DNA of 64,000 bases from Alkalihalobacterium sp048323755 (GCF_048323755.1 NZ_JBLWFS010000001.1:1-64000); one strand, 5' to 3'. Shown: positions 18,236 to 27,475, counted from the stretch's first letter. Program-made: numbers and translations. The notes: generated by a model not told the origin, from the sequence alone.

Positions 18236-18586
18236 GATACATGACTAGTTCAATCTAATAGAAATGTTATAATGAATGTAGAAAAGTTGATTCGATATTC
18301 GTGCGAATTTTTAACAAGCTACAATTGATATTTTTGTAAGACGATCGACCTAGAAATTCAAATGGTAATATTTTACAAACGAATATATAATACTACTGCT
18401 TTATAAGGTATTTTCATAGACTGAAATAAATTGTTTCACGTGAAACAATTAATCTAGCAAGAAATACTTGACGTGAAGCTTAAAACCAAGATATAAAAGA
18501 CTTATAGATATAAGCAGGAATATTGTATGATCTTATCGAAATAAATACTATAATAGACGGTATTATTCAGAAGGTGGTGTAAGGCG
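18236..18586. other. Intergenic region upstream of noc
   Basis: No gene is seen. The stretch holds the parS site at 18432-18447 and a candidate promoter with TTGACG at 18478-18483 and TATAAA at 18502-18507 (18-base spacer). The noc ribosome site AGAAGGTGGTG is just before 18587. The rest is AT-rich and unassigned. Confidence 0.6.
18432..18447. promoter_or_regulatory. parS: parS centromere site upstream of noc
   Basis: The 16-base palindrome TGTTTCACGTGAAACA is a perfect Bacillus parS sequence, bound by ParB (Spo0J). It lies 140 bases before noc, inside the chromosome segregation cluster, and so helps set the partition complex beside the origin. Confidence 0.95.
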
Positions 18587-19459
18587 ATGAAACAGCCGTT
18601 TTCACGCCTATTCGGCTTCGGAGAGAGAAATGAAGAAGAAGTGGAAACAGGTGAAAAAAAAGAAAATGAAGCAAATGAGGAAAGAGAAGAAGTAAAACAA
18701 ATTCCTATTCATGAAATTGTTCCAAATCGGTTCCAACCACGTACTGTTTTTGATAATGAGAGAATTGAGGAATTAGCGCAAACAATTAAAACACATGGTG
18801 TCATTCAACCCATTGTCGTTAGAAAACGAGAAGGGCAATATGAATTAATTGCTGGAGAACGACGTTGGAGAGCGGTCACGAGTCTAGGGTGGGAGAAGAT
18901 CCCAGCTATTATTAAAGAATTCAATGATTCACAAACAGCGTCTGTTGCGTTAATCGAAAATCTACAACGTGAAGGTTTAACAGCTATTGAAGAAGCTATT
19001 GCCTATGCAAAGCTACTTGAGTTACACGGACTAACGCAAGAAAGCCTAGCACAAAGATTAGGAAAAGGACAATCTACGATTGCAAATAAATTACGACTGC
19101 TTCATTTACCGCAGTCTGTTCAAGATGCAATTTTAGAGAGAAATATAACAGAGCGTCACGCAAGAGCATTAATCTCATTAAAAAATGCGGAGTGGCAAGA
19201 ACAGATTTTAGAAGAGATTATTGAAAAAGGCTTGAATGTTAAGCAAACGGAAGAACGGGTTAAAGCAAAATTAGAAGCTAGCGAAAATCCTAAGAAGAAA
19301 AAGCCGAAACATAAATTGTATTCAAAAGACATGCGAATTGCGATGAATACAATTCGCCAATCTGTGGATATGGTTATGAAAACAGGATTAGACGTCGATA
19401 CAGCAGAAGAAGAAAATGATGAATTCTACCAATTTACGATACGGATCCCTAAGAAATAA
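18587..19459 (+). CDS. noc: Nucleoid occlusion protein Noc
   Basis: Noc is a ParB paralogue that binds its own sites over the chromosome and, attached to the membrane, blocks division over the nucleoid. The 290-residue protein opens with a basic and amphipathic MKQPFSRLFGFGERN segment, as in membrane-binding Noc proteins. It then has an acidic linker, the CTP-binding ParB N-domain (GERRWRAV near 85, ENLQREGLTAIEEA near 125) and a helix-turn-helix (SLAQRLGKGQSTIANKLRLL near 158). It precedes soj-spo0J, although a repeat lies between. Confidence 0.95.
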   Translation: MKQPFSRLFGFGERNEEEVETGEKKENEANEEREEVKQIPIHEIVPNRFQPRTVFDNERIEELAQTIKTHGVIQPIVVRKREGQYELIAGERRWRAVTSLGWEKIPAIIKEFNDSQTASVALIENLQREGLTAIEEAIAYAKLLELHGLTQESLAQRLGKGQSTIANKLRLLHLPQSVQDAILERNITERHARALISLKNAEWQEQILEEIIEKGLNVKQTEERVKAKLEASENPKKKKPKHKLYSKDMRIAMNTIRQSVDMVMKTGLDVDTAEEENDEFYQFTIRIPKK

Positions 19460-19487
19460 TCTATCTCAATGATAGGTTATTTTTTTA
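19456..19487 (+). terminator. Intrinsic terminator overlapping the noc stop
   Basis: ATAATCTATC and GATAGGTTAT pair around a TCAAT loop and run into ATTTTTTT. The stem starts within the last codon of noc. Confidence 0.75.
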
Positions 19488-19498
19488 GATTAGAAGGA

Positions 19499-20047
19499 TG
19501 TCCAGCTGCAGGAGTCATTGGCTCGAGGTCGCTTCGATCCATCAAAAGTGACCAAAAAGCAGGTCACTTATTGCTGGCTCTCCAGCGCTTGTCGCCAATA
19601 AGCAGACGCCTTCCGCTTTCCTATGTCTAGCTGCAGCACCCAGCGTCTAGTAGACTTCGCGTCCCCTCCTTACGATAAGTCAACATCAGCTCGTTAGCAC
19701 TCACTGTGTTTCCTATATTTCATACGGGCGAGCTCCAGTCTTTACGCCGCTGAACGAGTGCTTCCGCCTTTCATGTCCAGCTGCAGGCGTCATTGGCTCG
19801 AGATCGCTTCGATCCATCAAATGTGACCAAAAAGCAGGTCACTTATTGCTGGCTCTCCAGCACTTGTCGCCAATAAGCAGACGCCTTCCGCTTTTCTATG
19901 TCTAGCTGCAGCACCCAGCGTCTAGTAGACTTCGCGTCCCCTCCTTACGATAAGTCAACATCAGCTCGTTAGTACTCACTGTGTTTCCTATATCTCATAC
20001 GGGCGAGCTCCAGTCTTTACGCCGCTGAACGGGTGCTTCCGCCTTTC
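19499..20047. repeat. Two tandem copies of a 275-base noncoding repeat
   Basis: Unit 1 (19499-19773) and unit 2 (19774-20047) both start TGTCCAGCTGCAGG and end near CGCCTTTC. They differ at only a handful of positions. Each contains AAGTGACC/GGTCACTT hairpin arms and a CTTATTG/CCAATAAG pair, and the segment GCGTCTAGTAGACTTCGCGT. No reading frame runs through both. Similar GC-rich strings recur in intergenic DNA of other Bacillaceae, as I recall. It fills the gap between noc and soj, which is otherwise empty. Confidence 0.85.
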
Positions 20048-20165
20048 TACCATATAGGAGAATTGAAGGAAAAAAGTAAAAATTTTAAATTAAAGAAAAC
20101 AATAAAAACATTTCATGATAAAATAAAATATGTAAGGTGTTTTAGAGAAGAAAGAAGGTGTCAGG

Positions 20166-20939
20166 ATGGGGAAGATCATTGCGGTGGCCAACCAGAAAGG
20201 TGGGGTTGGAAAAACCACAACGGCCGTGAATTTAAGCGCATGTTTAGCATATATCGGGAAGAAAGTTTTACTTGTAGACATCGATCCTCAAGGTAATGCT
20301 ACGAGTGGTGCCGGGGTAGAAAAAGGAGATGTCGATCAATGTGTTTACGATATTTTAGTTGAAGATGTTCCTGCTAATGAAGTGATTAAAGTAACCAATG
20401 TAGAAAACCTACATATTATTCCTTCAACCATACAGTTATCTGGTGCAGAAATTGAACTAGTTCCAACGATTTCCAGGGAAGTCCGTTTAAAGCGAGCTTT
20501 AAACGCAGTAGCTGCGGAATACGATTATATGATCATTGATTGTCCACCATCACTTGGCTTATTAACAATAAATGCATTAACTGCAGCTGACTCTGTACTA
20601 ATCCCAGTTCAATGTGAGTATTATGCGTTAGAAGGATTAAGTCAATTATTAAATACAGTAAGACTCGTTCAAAAACATTTAAATACAGAATTAGAAATAG
20701 AAGGTGTCTTATTAACGATGTTAGACGCTAGAACAAATCTTGGAATCCAAGTCATTGATGAAGTAAAAAAATACTTCCGTGAGAAAGTTTTTCAAACGAT
20801 TATCCCACGAAATGTTCGACTTGGGGAGGCACCTAGTCATGGACAACCTATCATTATATACGATCCAAAATCGAGAGGTGCCGAAGTCTATTTAGAATTA
20901 GCAAAGGAAGTGGTAGCTGATGGCCAAAGGGTTAGGTAA
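20166..20939 (+). CDS. soj: Chromosome partitioning ATPase Soj (ParA)
   Basis: Soj is a ParA-type ATPase that, with Spo0J, drives origin segregation and controls DnaA activity. The 257-residue protein has the deviant Walker A motif KGGVGKTTTAVNL near residue 11, Walker B-like IIDCPPSLGLLT near 120 and VLIPVQCEYYALEGL near 145. The ATG start follows AGAAGGTGTCAGG. Its 3' end overlaps the start of spo0J by 20 bases, so the two are coupled. Length is standard. Confidence 0.97.
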   Translation: MGKIIAVANQKGGVGKTTTAVNLSACLAYIGKKVLLVDIDPQGNATSGAGVEKGDVDQCVYDILVEDVPANEVIKVTNVENLHIIPSTIQLSGAEIELVPTISREVRLKRALNAVAAEYDYMIIDCPPSLGLLTINALTAADSVLIPVQCEYYALEGLSQLLNTVRLVQKHLNTELEIEGVLLTMLDARTNLGIQVIDEVKKYFREKVFQTIIPRNVRLGEAPSHGQPIIIYDPKSRGAEVYLELAKEVVADGQRVR

Positions 20940-21771
20940 GGGGCTTCAAGCTTTTTTTCCCGAAGCAGCTAATGAAAAAGAAGAAAAGGTTCAAGAAATA
21001 AAGGTAAGAGATTTACGGCCGAATCCATATCAGCCACGTAAAACCTTTTCACAAAAATCAATTGACGAATTGAAAGAATCGATCCAAAATCACGGGATCC
21101 TTCAACCGCTAATTGCTAGAAAAAGCATAAAAGGATATGAAATTGTTGTCGGTGAAAGACGATATCGTGCTGCGATGGAAGTAGGACTTGAGACGGTGCC
21201 AGTCGTTATAAGAGAATTATCAGAAGAGAAGATGATGGAGATAGCTCTTATTGAAAATTTACAGCGGGAGGATTTAAATCCAATTGAAGAAGCGATTGCT
21301 TATGAGAAGTTAATGCAACATATGCAAGTGACACAAGAGCAGTTAGCGATTCGATTAGGTAAAAGTCGTCCGCATGTAGCTAATCACCTTCGTCTCCTAC
21401 AACTGCCAAATGTCGTACAACAATTCATTCAAGACGGAAAATTGTCAATGGGACATGGTCGTGCCTTGTTAGGGTTAAAAGATAAAAGCACACTATCACG
21501 GCTTTTAGAAAAAGTATTGCAGGAAAAGTTAAGTGTACGTGAGTTAGAAAAGCTCGTCCAAAGAATTAACGAAAATGTTTCACGTGAAACAAAGAAGGAA
21601 AAAGACACAAAGTCACCATTCTTAAAGTCAAAAGAAGAATCACTTCGAAATTTCTTTGGTACATCGGTAACAATAAAAAAAGGCAAGCGAAAAGGAAAAA
21701 TCGAAATTGATTTTTTCTCAGAAGACGATTTAGAACGGATATTAGTTTTATTAGATAGAGAAACTGAATAA
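20920..21771 (+). CDS. spo0J: Chromosome partitioning protein Spo0J (ParB)
   Basis: ParB is a CTP-dependent DNA clamp that loads at parS, spreads, and recruits SMC condensin. The 283-residue protein starts AKGLGKGLQAFFP, a typical ParB N-terminus that stimulates the ParA ATPase. The CTP-binding GERRYRAAMEVG lies near 78 and ENLQREDLNPIEEA near 112, followed by the helix-turn-helix AIRLGKSRPHVANHLRLL near 145. A perfect parS site lies inside the gene at 21576-21591, as in Bacillus subtilis. It overlaps soj. Confidence 0.97.
   Translation: MAKGLGKGLQAFFPEAANEKEEKVQEIKVRDLRPNPYQPRKTFSQKSIDELKESIQNHGILQPLIARKSIKGYEIVVGERRYRAAMEVGLETVPVVIRELSEEKMMEIALIENLQREDLNPIEEAIAYEKLMQHMQVTQEQLAIRLGKSRPHVANHLRLLQLPNVVQQFIQDGKLSMGHGRALLGLKDKSTLSRLLEKVLQEKLSVRELEKLVQRINENVSRETKKEKDTKSPFLKSKEESLRNFFGTSVTIKKGKRKGKIEIDFFSEDDLERILVLLDRETE
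21576..21591. promoter_or_regulatory. parS: parS site inside spo0J
   Basis: TGTTTCACGTGAAACA is identical to the site at 18432. It encodes the VSRET-like residues of the Spo0J linker, so the DNA serves both as code and as a ParB-loading site. Confidence 0.95.
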
Positions 21772-21784
21772 TAGATAGTGGGAG

Positions 21785-21815
21785 AGTCATCATCTATTGA
21801 TGGCTTTTCTTTGTC
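21785..21815 (+). terminator. Hairpin terminator after spo0J
   Basis: AGTCATCA and TGATGGCT form an eight-base-pair stem with one wobble pair and a TCTAT loop, followed by TTTCTTTGTC. Confidence 0.6.
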
Positions 21816-21921
21816 TTTTTAAAACTGATATGGTAAGTAATAGGTGGTAGAAAAAACAATAACTAAATACATATAGGTGAACGTCATATTTATTAAAGTA
21901 TATAGTAAGTAGGTGAAAATT

Positions 21922-23076
21922 ATGAATTATATTTATTTTGATCAGGCAGCCTCATCTTTTCCAAAACCGGATAAAGTCGGACAAGCTGTTTTAGAGGCTA
22001 TTACCGACTATGGTGCGAATCCAGGAAGGGGAGGGCATTCATTAGCCGTACGTGCCAATGATGTTATTTTTACGGCCCGAAAGAAATTAGCGGCTATGTT
22101 TGGAGAGAGAAATCCAGCGAATGTCTGTTTTTACTTAAATGCAACACAAGCTTTAAATCAGGCCATTCAAGGTGTTTCATTTGAAGAAGGGGACCACGTG
22201 ATCTCGACTAGTTTTGAGCATAACTCGGTTCGACGTCCGTTAGAGATGCTTAAAGAAACGAAAGGAATTGTTACTTCCTATTTACAGTTAGATGGAAGTG
22301 ATAGTTCAATGTTAGAATTATTGGAAAATAATATCAACAATAGAACAAAAGCGATAGTGGTTAGTCATGGCTCAAATGTGACTGGAACTATACTGCCAAT
22401 TAAAGAATTTGGAAAAATAGCAAGTGAACGAAATCTTTTATTTATTGTTGACGCTTCGCAAACAGCAGGTGTACTTCCAATCGATATGAAAGAAATGAAT
22501 ATCGATTTGTTAGCATTTCCAGGCCATAAAGGATTAATGGGACCTCAAGGGACAGGGGTCCTTATTATTAGAGATCATGTCAACTTACTTCCACTAATTT
22601 ACGGTGGAACAGGAAGCCATTCTGAAGAAATTGGTCAACCACTAAAAAGACCTGAGCGTTATGAAAGCGGAACGTTAAACACTCCTGGAATTGCAGGGCT
22701 TTTAGCTGGAGTAGAGGAAATTAATTCAGTTGGACTTGAACATATATACGAACATGAAGCAAAACTAACGACCTATTGTTTAGAAAAATTAACTAAAATT
22801 GAAGGTATCCGTATTATAGGTCCGGAGGTAAGTACTCCAAGGTTAGCTGTTATTTCATTTACCATTGAGGGCATTGATGTTCATGAAGTAGCAATGATCC
22901 TTGATCAACATTATCAAATTGGGGTCCGTTCTGGGTTGCATTGTTCACCACTTGCTCATTCATTAATGGGTACTGGTGAAGTAGGGGCAATTCGTGTTAG
23001 TTTTGGGCTTTATAACACAATAGAAGAAATTGATCGATTTATAGAAGCTGTTAAAGAGATAAAATCGTTCTTTTAA
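21922..23076 (+). CDS. Aminotransferase class V, cysteine desulfurase-like
   Basis: The 384-residue protein is a PLP enzyme of the class V family, close to cysteine desulfurases that take sulfur from cysteine. The PLP-lysine is in FPGHKGLMGPQGTG near 198. The C-terminal RSGLHCSPLAH near 335 carries the cysteine that could receive sulfur. The substrate is not certain from sequence. I start it at ATG 21922, which has AGGTG seven bases upstream. A GTG at 21913 would add three residues. It lies alone between spo0J and a DUF554 gene. Confidence 0.85.
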   Translation: MNYIYFDQAASSFPKPDKVGQAVLEAITDYGANPGRGGHSLAVRANDVIFTARKKLAAMFGERNPANVCFYLNATQALNQAIQGVSFEEGDHVISTSFEHNSVRRPLEMLKETKGIVTSYLQLDGSDSSMLELLENNINNRTKAIVVSHGSNVTGTILPIKEFGKIASERNLLFIVDASQTAGVLPIDMKEMNIDLLAFPGHKGLMGPQGTGVLIIRDHVNLLPLIYGGTGSHSEEIGQPLKRPERYESGTLNTPGIAGLLAGVEEINSVGLEHIYEHEAKLTTYCLEKLTKIEGIRIIGPEVSTPRLAVISFTIEGIDVHEVAMILDQHYQIGVRSGLHCSPLAHSLMGTGEVGAIRVSFGLYNTIEEIDRFIEAVKEIKSFF

Positions 23077-23096
23077 AAAGATAGCTATGTTAAAAA

Positions 23097-23128
23097 ATAC
23101 TCGTTAACAGCGCTAAAAAGATAAGAAA
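23097..23128 (+). repeat. Short dispersed intergenic repeat, copy 2
   Basis: ACTCGTTAACAGCGCTAAAA followed by AGATAAGAA closely matches the minus-strand copy at 6245-6275. It lies in the 78-base gap before the DUF554 gene. Confidence 0.5.
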
Positions 23129-23154
23129 GAACAAAAATAGAGGGTGGAGAAACG

Positions 23155-23889
23155 ATGGTTTTATTAGGAACAATCGTCAATGGTTTGGCAATTATATTTG
23201 GAGCACTTCTAGGATCACTAATTAAAAATATTCCAGAGAAGGTTAAATCAACTGTCATGCAAGCTATATCATTAGCTGTTATTGTTTTAGGAGTTGGTAT
23301 GGGACTAAAAAGTGATCAGTTTTTAATTGTTATTGGAAGTTTAGTTGTAGGGGGACTACTCGGAGAACGCTGGGATTTAGAAGATAAGCTCAATCGTTTA
23401 GGTAAGTGGTTAGAAAATAAAGTAGGGGCCAAAGAAAATGGAGGAATAGCCAAAGGGTTTGTTACCACAACTTTAATCTATGTAGTAGGAGCTATGGCCA
23501 TCATCGGCGCATTAGATAGTGGGCTACGCGGGGATCATTCTGTTTTATATACAAAGGCAATGCTCGATGGCTTTTCTGCAATAATTTTTACTTCCGCTCT
23601 AGGTATAGGAGTTATATTTTCTGCTATCCCTGTTATGCTATATCAAGGAGGAATTGCCTTATTTGCAACACAAATCGATCGCTTCATTCCTAGTGAGTTA
23701 ATGGATACTTTTATTGTGGAAATGACAGCGACGGGTGGAATTATGATTATAGCTATTGGCTTAAATATACTCGGTTTAACTCAAATTCGTGTCGCTAATT
23801 TGCTGCCTTCCATATTAGTTACAGCTATATTAGTGACTTGCGTCTATTATTGGAACTCGATTATTGCATTTTTCTCATTTTTTGGCTAA
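23155..23889 (+). CDS. DUF554 family membrane protein
   Basis: The 244-residue protein has about six to seven hydrophobic segments and the glycine-rich N-terminal GTIVNGLAIIFGALLGSLIK that marks the DUF554 (YdfK/YqgA) family. No function is established for the family. Other family landmarks are LVVGGLLGERWDLEDKLNRLG and GLRGDHSVLYTKAMLDGFSA, the latter a conserved loop. The ATG start follows GAGGGTGGAG. It is probably monocistronic, with a dispersed repeat on each side. Confidence 0.85.
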   Translation: MVLLGTIVNGLAIIFGALLGSLIKNIPEKVKSTVMQAISLAVIVLGVGMGLKSDQFLIVIGSLVVGGLLGERWDLEDKLNRLGKWLENKVGAKENGGIAKGFVTTTLIYVVGAMAIIGALDSGLRGDHSVLYTKAMLDGFSAIIFTSALGIGVIFSAIPVMLYQGGIALFATQIDRFIPSELMDTFIVEMTATGGIMIIAIGLNILGLTQIRVANLLPSILVTAILVTCVYYWNSIIAFFSFFG

Positions 23890-23925
23890 CGGTTCAAAGG
23901 CAAATAGAAACAATCTTTGAGAGAA
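23882..23925 (+). repeat. Short dispersed repeat, second copy
   Basis: TTGGCTAACGGTTCAA overlaps the stop region of the DUF554 gene and is followed by AATAGAAACAATCTTTGAGA. The related copy is at 11541-11590. Confidence 0.5.
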
Positions 23926-23956
23926 GAAGTTTGTGTAAATAGAAGAAACTCATCTA

Positions 23957-24607
23957 TTACAGATGAGTTTCTTTTCGTTCTCGGAGAAAAATACTAGGTT
24001 TTAATGTTTGTAGTAGACTTGATTTTTGCTCGGTCCGTTCTGAGAGAGTATGATCAGTTAAGTGTAAGCTAGAAGCAACAAGATTGGCCATTTTCATTAC
24101 GGTATGCAGTCGTGTGTTTTGAAGGACAAAGTATTCCATCATTCCCCCGACATTAACAATACCGGTAATATGAATATTTCCAACTTCCGGTAACTTCTTA
24201 TTTACAGCAGCTCCTGGTTTGACAGGTCCCTTTGCAACAGTAATATGGCCGACACTCGTTAACCGTCCAAGACAAGCATCGATACCAATGATATAAGGAT
24301 TTCTATGATTCTGGTCGATTTCTGCTAGTTTTTCTTCCAAATTAACAGCATGGACAGGGTATTCGAGAGTTCCGTACACCGTAAACTTTGATAGTCGTTT
24401 TTCTGATAGCTTCGTACCAATTAAAGGTCCTAAAGAATCTCCTGTCGAACGATCTGTACCTATGCAAACAATGACAAGCTCACGATGAGAATGTGGGCTT
24501 AATAGTTCAGCTAGTTGCTCTGAAATCGAATTTCTTGCATTCGGCTCATCCATATGAAAACGAGAAGGAGGAGCTTTTTTAGGGAAAATATTTCGATTAA
24601 GAATCAT
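23957..24607 (-). CDS. yyaC: Sporulation protein YyaC (GPR-like protease fold)
   Basis: The product has 216 residues if started at ATG 24607, which has AAAGGAGAG eight bases upstream. Longer starts lack a ribosome site. It matches the YyaC/DUF1256 family, related to the germination protease GPR and found only in spore formers. Typical segments are IVCIGTDRSTGDSLGPLIG near 58 and VHAVNLEEKL near 95. The conserved IGIDACLG lies near 115. It faces against the surrounding genes. Together with soj and spo0J it is the clearest sporulation marker here. Confidence 0.92.
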   Translation of the reverse strand: MILNRNIFPKKAPPSRFHMDEPNARNSISEQLAELLSPHSHRELVIVCIGTDRSTGDSLGPLIGTKLSEKRLSKFTVYGTLEYPVHAVNLEEKLAEIDQNHRNPYIIGIDACLGRLTSVGHITVAKGPVKPGAAVNKKLPEVGNIHITGIVNVGGMMEYFVLQNTRLHTVMKMANLVASSLHLTDHTLSERTEQKSSLLQTLKPSIFLRERKETHL

Positions 24608-24761
24608 ATATCTCTCTCCTTTGCAATAGTAGTAACAGTATACGGATATTTTTTCCTTTCTATACATAAAGAGAGAAGAAAAGGTAGTAAAGATATAGAG
24701 GCTTGGAAACTATCCTTTCTGTTTTGTTAAAAGTACAAGCATTGGAAGGAGAGACATTGCA

Positions 24762-25784
24762 TTGGTAACGAATGGATTAAAATGGTTATTTTTAATTATT
24801 GGAACAATGATAGGAGCAGGATATGCTTCAGGAAGAGAACTATGGGAATTTTTTGGGAGTGAAAGTGGACTAGCAATTATATTATTTGCCATTTTGTTTA
24901 TTGTGAGCTGTACGGTTATTTTAAAGATTAGCTACAAGTCTCAATCTTCACACTACATTCCAGTATTACAAACGCTGATGGGAAAACAGTTTACTAAAGT
25001 ATATGATGTAATGATTGTCCTTTATTTGTTTTCTACAACGGTTATTATGCTTGCAGGTGGGGGAGCTACATTAGAAGTCATTCATTTACCGTATTGGTTT
25101 GGAATTGGTATTATTTGTGGTTTGTTAATTTTACTGTTCGTCTGGGATACAAAAGGAATGACTTCAATGAATGCATTTGTTATTCCAATCTTAATCATTT
25201 GTTTATTAACGGTATTATTTGCTTTTCAATATATGAAAGGCTTCCCAATTGAAATGTCACTCAGTGAACAAAGAAATTGGCCAGCAGCATTAACGTTTAC
25301 GGCTTTAAACATATTACCTCTTATTGCGGTTTTGTCAGCGATCGGAAGAGAAATTAAACATGAGGGAGAAATTTGGATTGCTAGTATTGGCAGTGGGGTG
25401 ATACTAGGAAGTATCTCATTTTTATATAATGAGTCGTTGCTTCAGGTAGCTGGAGAAATCATCCTTTACGAAATTCCGCTTTTTGCTATTCTAAAGCATT
25501 ATCCTTATTTCATGGTGTTACTGATGTCAGGGTTACTATGGATTGCTATTTATACAACAGCTGCTGCAGGCGTTTTTGGATTAGTATCAAGGTTTAGAGA
25601 GTATGTAAATTTACCGATTTGGCTTCTTGCACTACTACTCTTAATGACAATGGTTCCACTTACGACGTTTGGCTTCTCAACCCTTATTTCAATTTTATAT
25701 CCTTTGTATGGAATATTAAATTTATATGTTTTAGCATCGATCCTCCTTTATCCTATTTTAAGAAAAGGAACATTTAGCAAATAA
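24762..25784 (+). CDS. YkvI-like integral membrane protein
   Basis: The 340-residue protein has about ten hydrophobic segments and starts GTMIGAGYASGRELWEFFG, which resembles the unwound first helix of APC-superfamily transporters. It is closest to the uncharacterised Bacillus YkvI family. A substrate cannot be read from the sequence. The start is TTG at 24762, with AAGGAGAG eight bases upstream. It diverges from yyaC, sharing a short promoter region with it. Family assignment is moderate and the transporter role is inferred. Confidence 0.75.
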   Translation: MVTNGLKWLFLIIGTMIGAGYASGRELWEFFGSESGLAIILFAILFIVSCTVILKISYKSQSSHYIPVLQTLMGKQFTKVYDVMIVLYLFSTTVIMLAGGGATLEVIHLPYWFGIGIICGLLILLFVWDTKGMTSMNAFVIPILIICLLTVLFAFQYMKGFPIEMSLSEQRNWPAALTFTALNILPLIAVLSAIGREIKHEGEIWIASIGSGVILGSISFLYNESLLQVAGEIILYEIPLFAILKHYPYFMVLLMSGLLWIAIYTTAAAGVFGLVSRFREYVNLPIWLLALLLLMTMVPLTTFGFSTLISILYPLYGILNLYVLASILLYPILRKGTFSK

Positions 25785-25868
25785 TTAACAAACATTATTC
25801 CTTCTTTCCATTAAAGTAGTGTATAATAACGTAAAAATGGACGAACGTCTCTTAGGAGGAGTCGATTC

Positions 25869-26066
25869 ATGAGCGAAAAACAGTTTGAAATCAATGATGT
25901 TGTAGAGATGAAGAAAGCACATCCATGTGGAGAAAATCGTTGGAAAATCATTCGCATGGGAATGGATATCCGTATAAAATGCCAAGGTTGTAACCATAGT
26001 GTCATGTTACCGCGGAAAGAATTCACCCGAAAACTAAAAAAGATCATTGAAAAAGGCCAACAATGA
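25869..26066 (+). CDS. DUF951 family protein (YyzM-like)
   Basis: This 65-residue protein is conserved in Bacilli just upstream of ychF. It contains DVVEMKKAHPCGENRW and KCQGCNHSVMLPRKEF, the typical DUF951 signature, with Cys residues that could bind a metal. The ATG start follows TAGGAGGAG. Its function is unknown. The gene order DUF951-ychF-rpsF is conserved in Bacillus subtilis. Confidence 0.9.
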   Translation: MSEKQFEINDVVEMKKAHPCGENRWKIIRMGMDIRIKCQGCNHSVMLPRKEFTRKLKKIIEKGQQ

Positions 26067-26155
26067 TTAGAGGACAGGAAGTTGACGATCTGTAAATTGT
26101 AGAACTCTTGCTTGATGAGACCGACAATGATTTCGTAATTGTCTACACACGAGGG

Positions 26156-26178
26156 GCTGCCAATTGTCAGCTTCTTGT
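26156..26178 (+). terminator. Hairpin terminator after the DUF951 gene
   Basis: GCTGCCAATTGTCAGC is nearly self-complementary and is followed by TTCTTGTTTTTTT. The remaining gap to ychF (26180-26363) is AT-rich with no recognised element. Confidence 0.55.
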
Positions 26179-26363
26179 TTTTTTATGGAACTATCTCTAT
26201 AATTGTGAAGGGTATAAGATGTAAAAATAATGGCGAAAATATGCAATTTTTTCACTTTATTAAGACTACCTTAATAGTGGAGTAAAGTATAAGAAAAGAC
26301 ATCGCTTTTGCCATCACTGGCGATAAGTCGTGTTTTTCTAAAATCTAAAGGAAGTGATGACCG

Positions 26364-27461
26364 ATGGCTTTAACAGCTGGTATTGTCGGTTTACCGAATG
26401 TTGGTAAATCAACACTATTTAATGCAATAACACAAGCAGGAGCAGAATCAGCGAATTACCCTTTCTGTACGATTGATCCCAATGTTGGAATGGTTGAAGT
26501 ACCAGATGTTCGTCTTGACCGATTAACAGAGCTTGTCCAACCAAAGAAGACAGTCGCAACAACGTTTGAATTTACAGATATTGCAGGGATTGTTGAAGGA
26601 GCAAGTAAAGGTGAAGGGTTAGGAAATAAATTTTTATCTCATATTCGTCAAGTTGATGCGATTTGTCACGTTGTCCGTTGCTTTGAAGATGAGAACATAA
26701 CTCACGTAGCAGGACGAGTAAACCCTATTAATGATATTGAAGTCATCAATTTAGAATTGATTTTAGCAGATTTAGAATCAGTTGATAAACGAATTGATCG
26801 CGTAGGTAAAATGGCGAGACAAAAAGATAAAGAAGCGATGTTAGAGCATGAGGCACTAGTAAAGCTGAAAGAAGCATTTGAAAATGAAAAGCCAGCTCGA
26901 TCTGTAGAGCTTACAGAAGCTGAAGAAAAGGTAGTTTATGGACTTCATTTATTAACGATGAAGCCTGTATTATATGTTGCTAATGTAAGTGAAGAAGATT
27001 TACTTGGTGGCGATAACGAGTATGTCAAAATGGTAAAAGAGTTTGCTGCTAATGAAAACTCACAAGTAATTGTAGTTTGTGCAAAAATCGAATCGGAAAT
27101 AGCTGAGCTAGACGGTGATGAAAAAGCGATGTTCCTAGAAGAGTTAGGCATTGAGGAATCTGGTTTAGATCAGTTAATTCGTGCATCATATCACCTTCTT
27201 GGCCTTCGTACCTACTTCACAGCTGGAGTTCAAGAAGTTCGTGCATGGACGATTAAACAAGGAATGAAAGCACCACAAGCAGCTGGAGTGATTCATTCAG
27301 ACTTTGAACGTGGATTTATTCGTGCCGAAATAGTTGCTTACAATGACCTTGTTGAAGCGGGTTCTATGACAGTAGCTAAGGAAAAAGGGAAAGTTCGTTT
27401 AGAAGGAAAAGAGTATATTGTCGAAGATGGCGATGTCATTCATTTCCGTTTTAATGTTTAA
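26364..27461 (+). CDS. ychF: Redox-regulated ATPase YchF (OLA1 family)
   Basis: YchF belongs to the Obg-related P-loop family but prefers ATP, and it associates with ribosomes. The 365-residue protein has the G1 motif GLPNVGKSTLFNA near 8. The switch region NYPFCTIDPNVG lies near 33, and DIAGIVEGASKGEGLG is the G3 region. The G4 position reads NVSE rather than NKxD, which explains the ATP preference. A coiled coil and a C-terminal TGS domain follow. The ATG start has AAGGAAGTGATG upstream. Confidence 0.97.
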   Translation: MALTAGIVGLPNVGKSTLFNAITQAGAESANYPFCTIDPNVGMVEVPDVRLDRLTELVQPKKTVATTFEFTDIAGIVEGASKGEGLGNKFLSHIRQVDAICHVVRCFEDENITHVAGRVNPINDIEVINLELILADLESVDKRIDRVGKMARQKDKEAMLEHEALVKLKEAFENEKPARSVELTEAEEKVVYGLHLLTMKPVLYVANVSEEDLLGGDNEYVKMVKEFAANENSQVIVVCAKIESEIAELDGDEKAMFLEELGIEESGLDQLIRASYHLLGLRTYFTAGVQEVRAWTIKQGMKAPQAAGVIHSDFERGFIRAEIVAYNDLVEAGSMTVAKEKGKVRLEGKEYIVEDGDVIHFRFNV

Positions 27462-27475
27462 TTTTATAAAGTAAG

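Noticed and set aside
19499..20047. An insertion sequence between noc and soj
   Set aside because: No transposase frame, no terminal inverted repeats, and no target duplication are seen.
20033..20296. Frame overlapping the start of soj
   Set aside because: It is out of frame with the clear ParA product and has no independent support.
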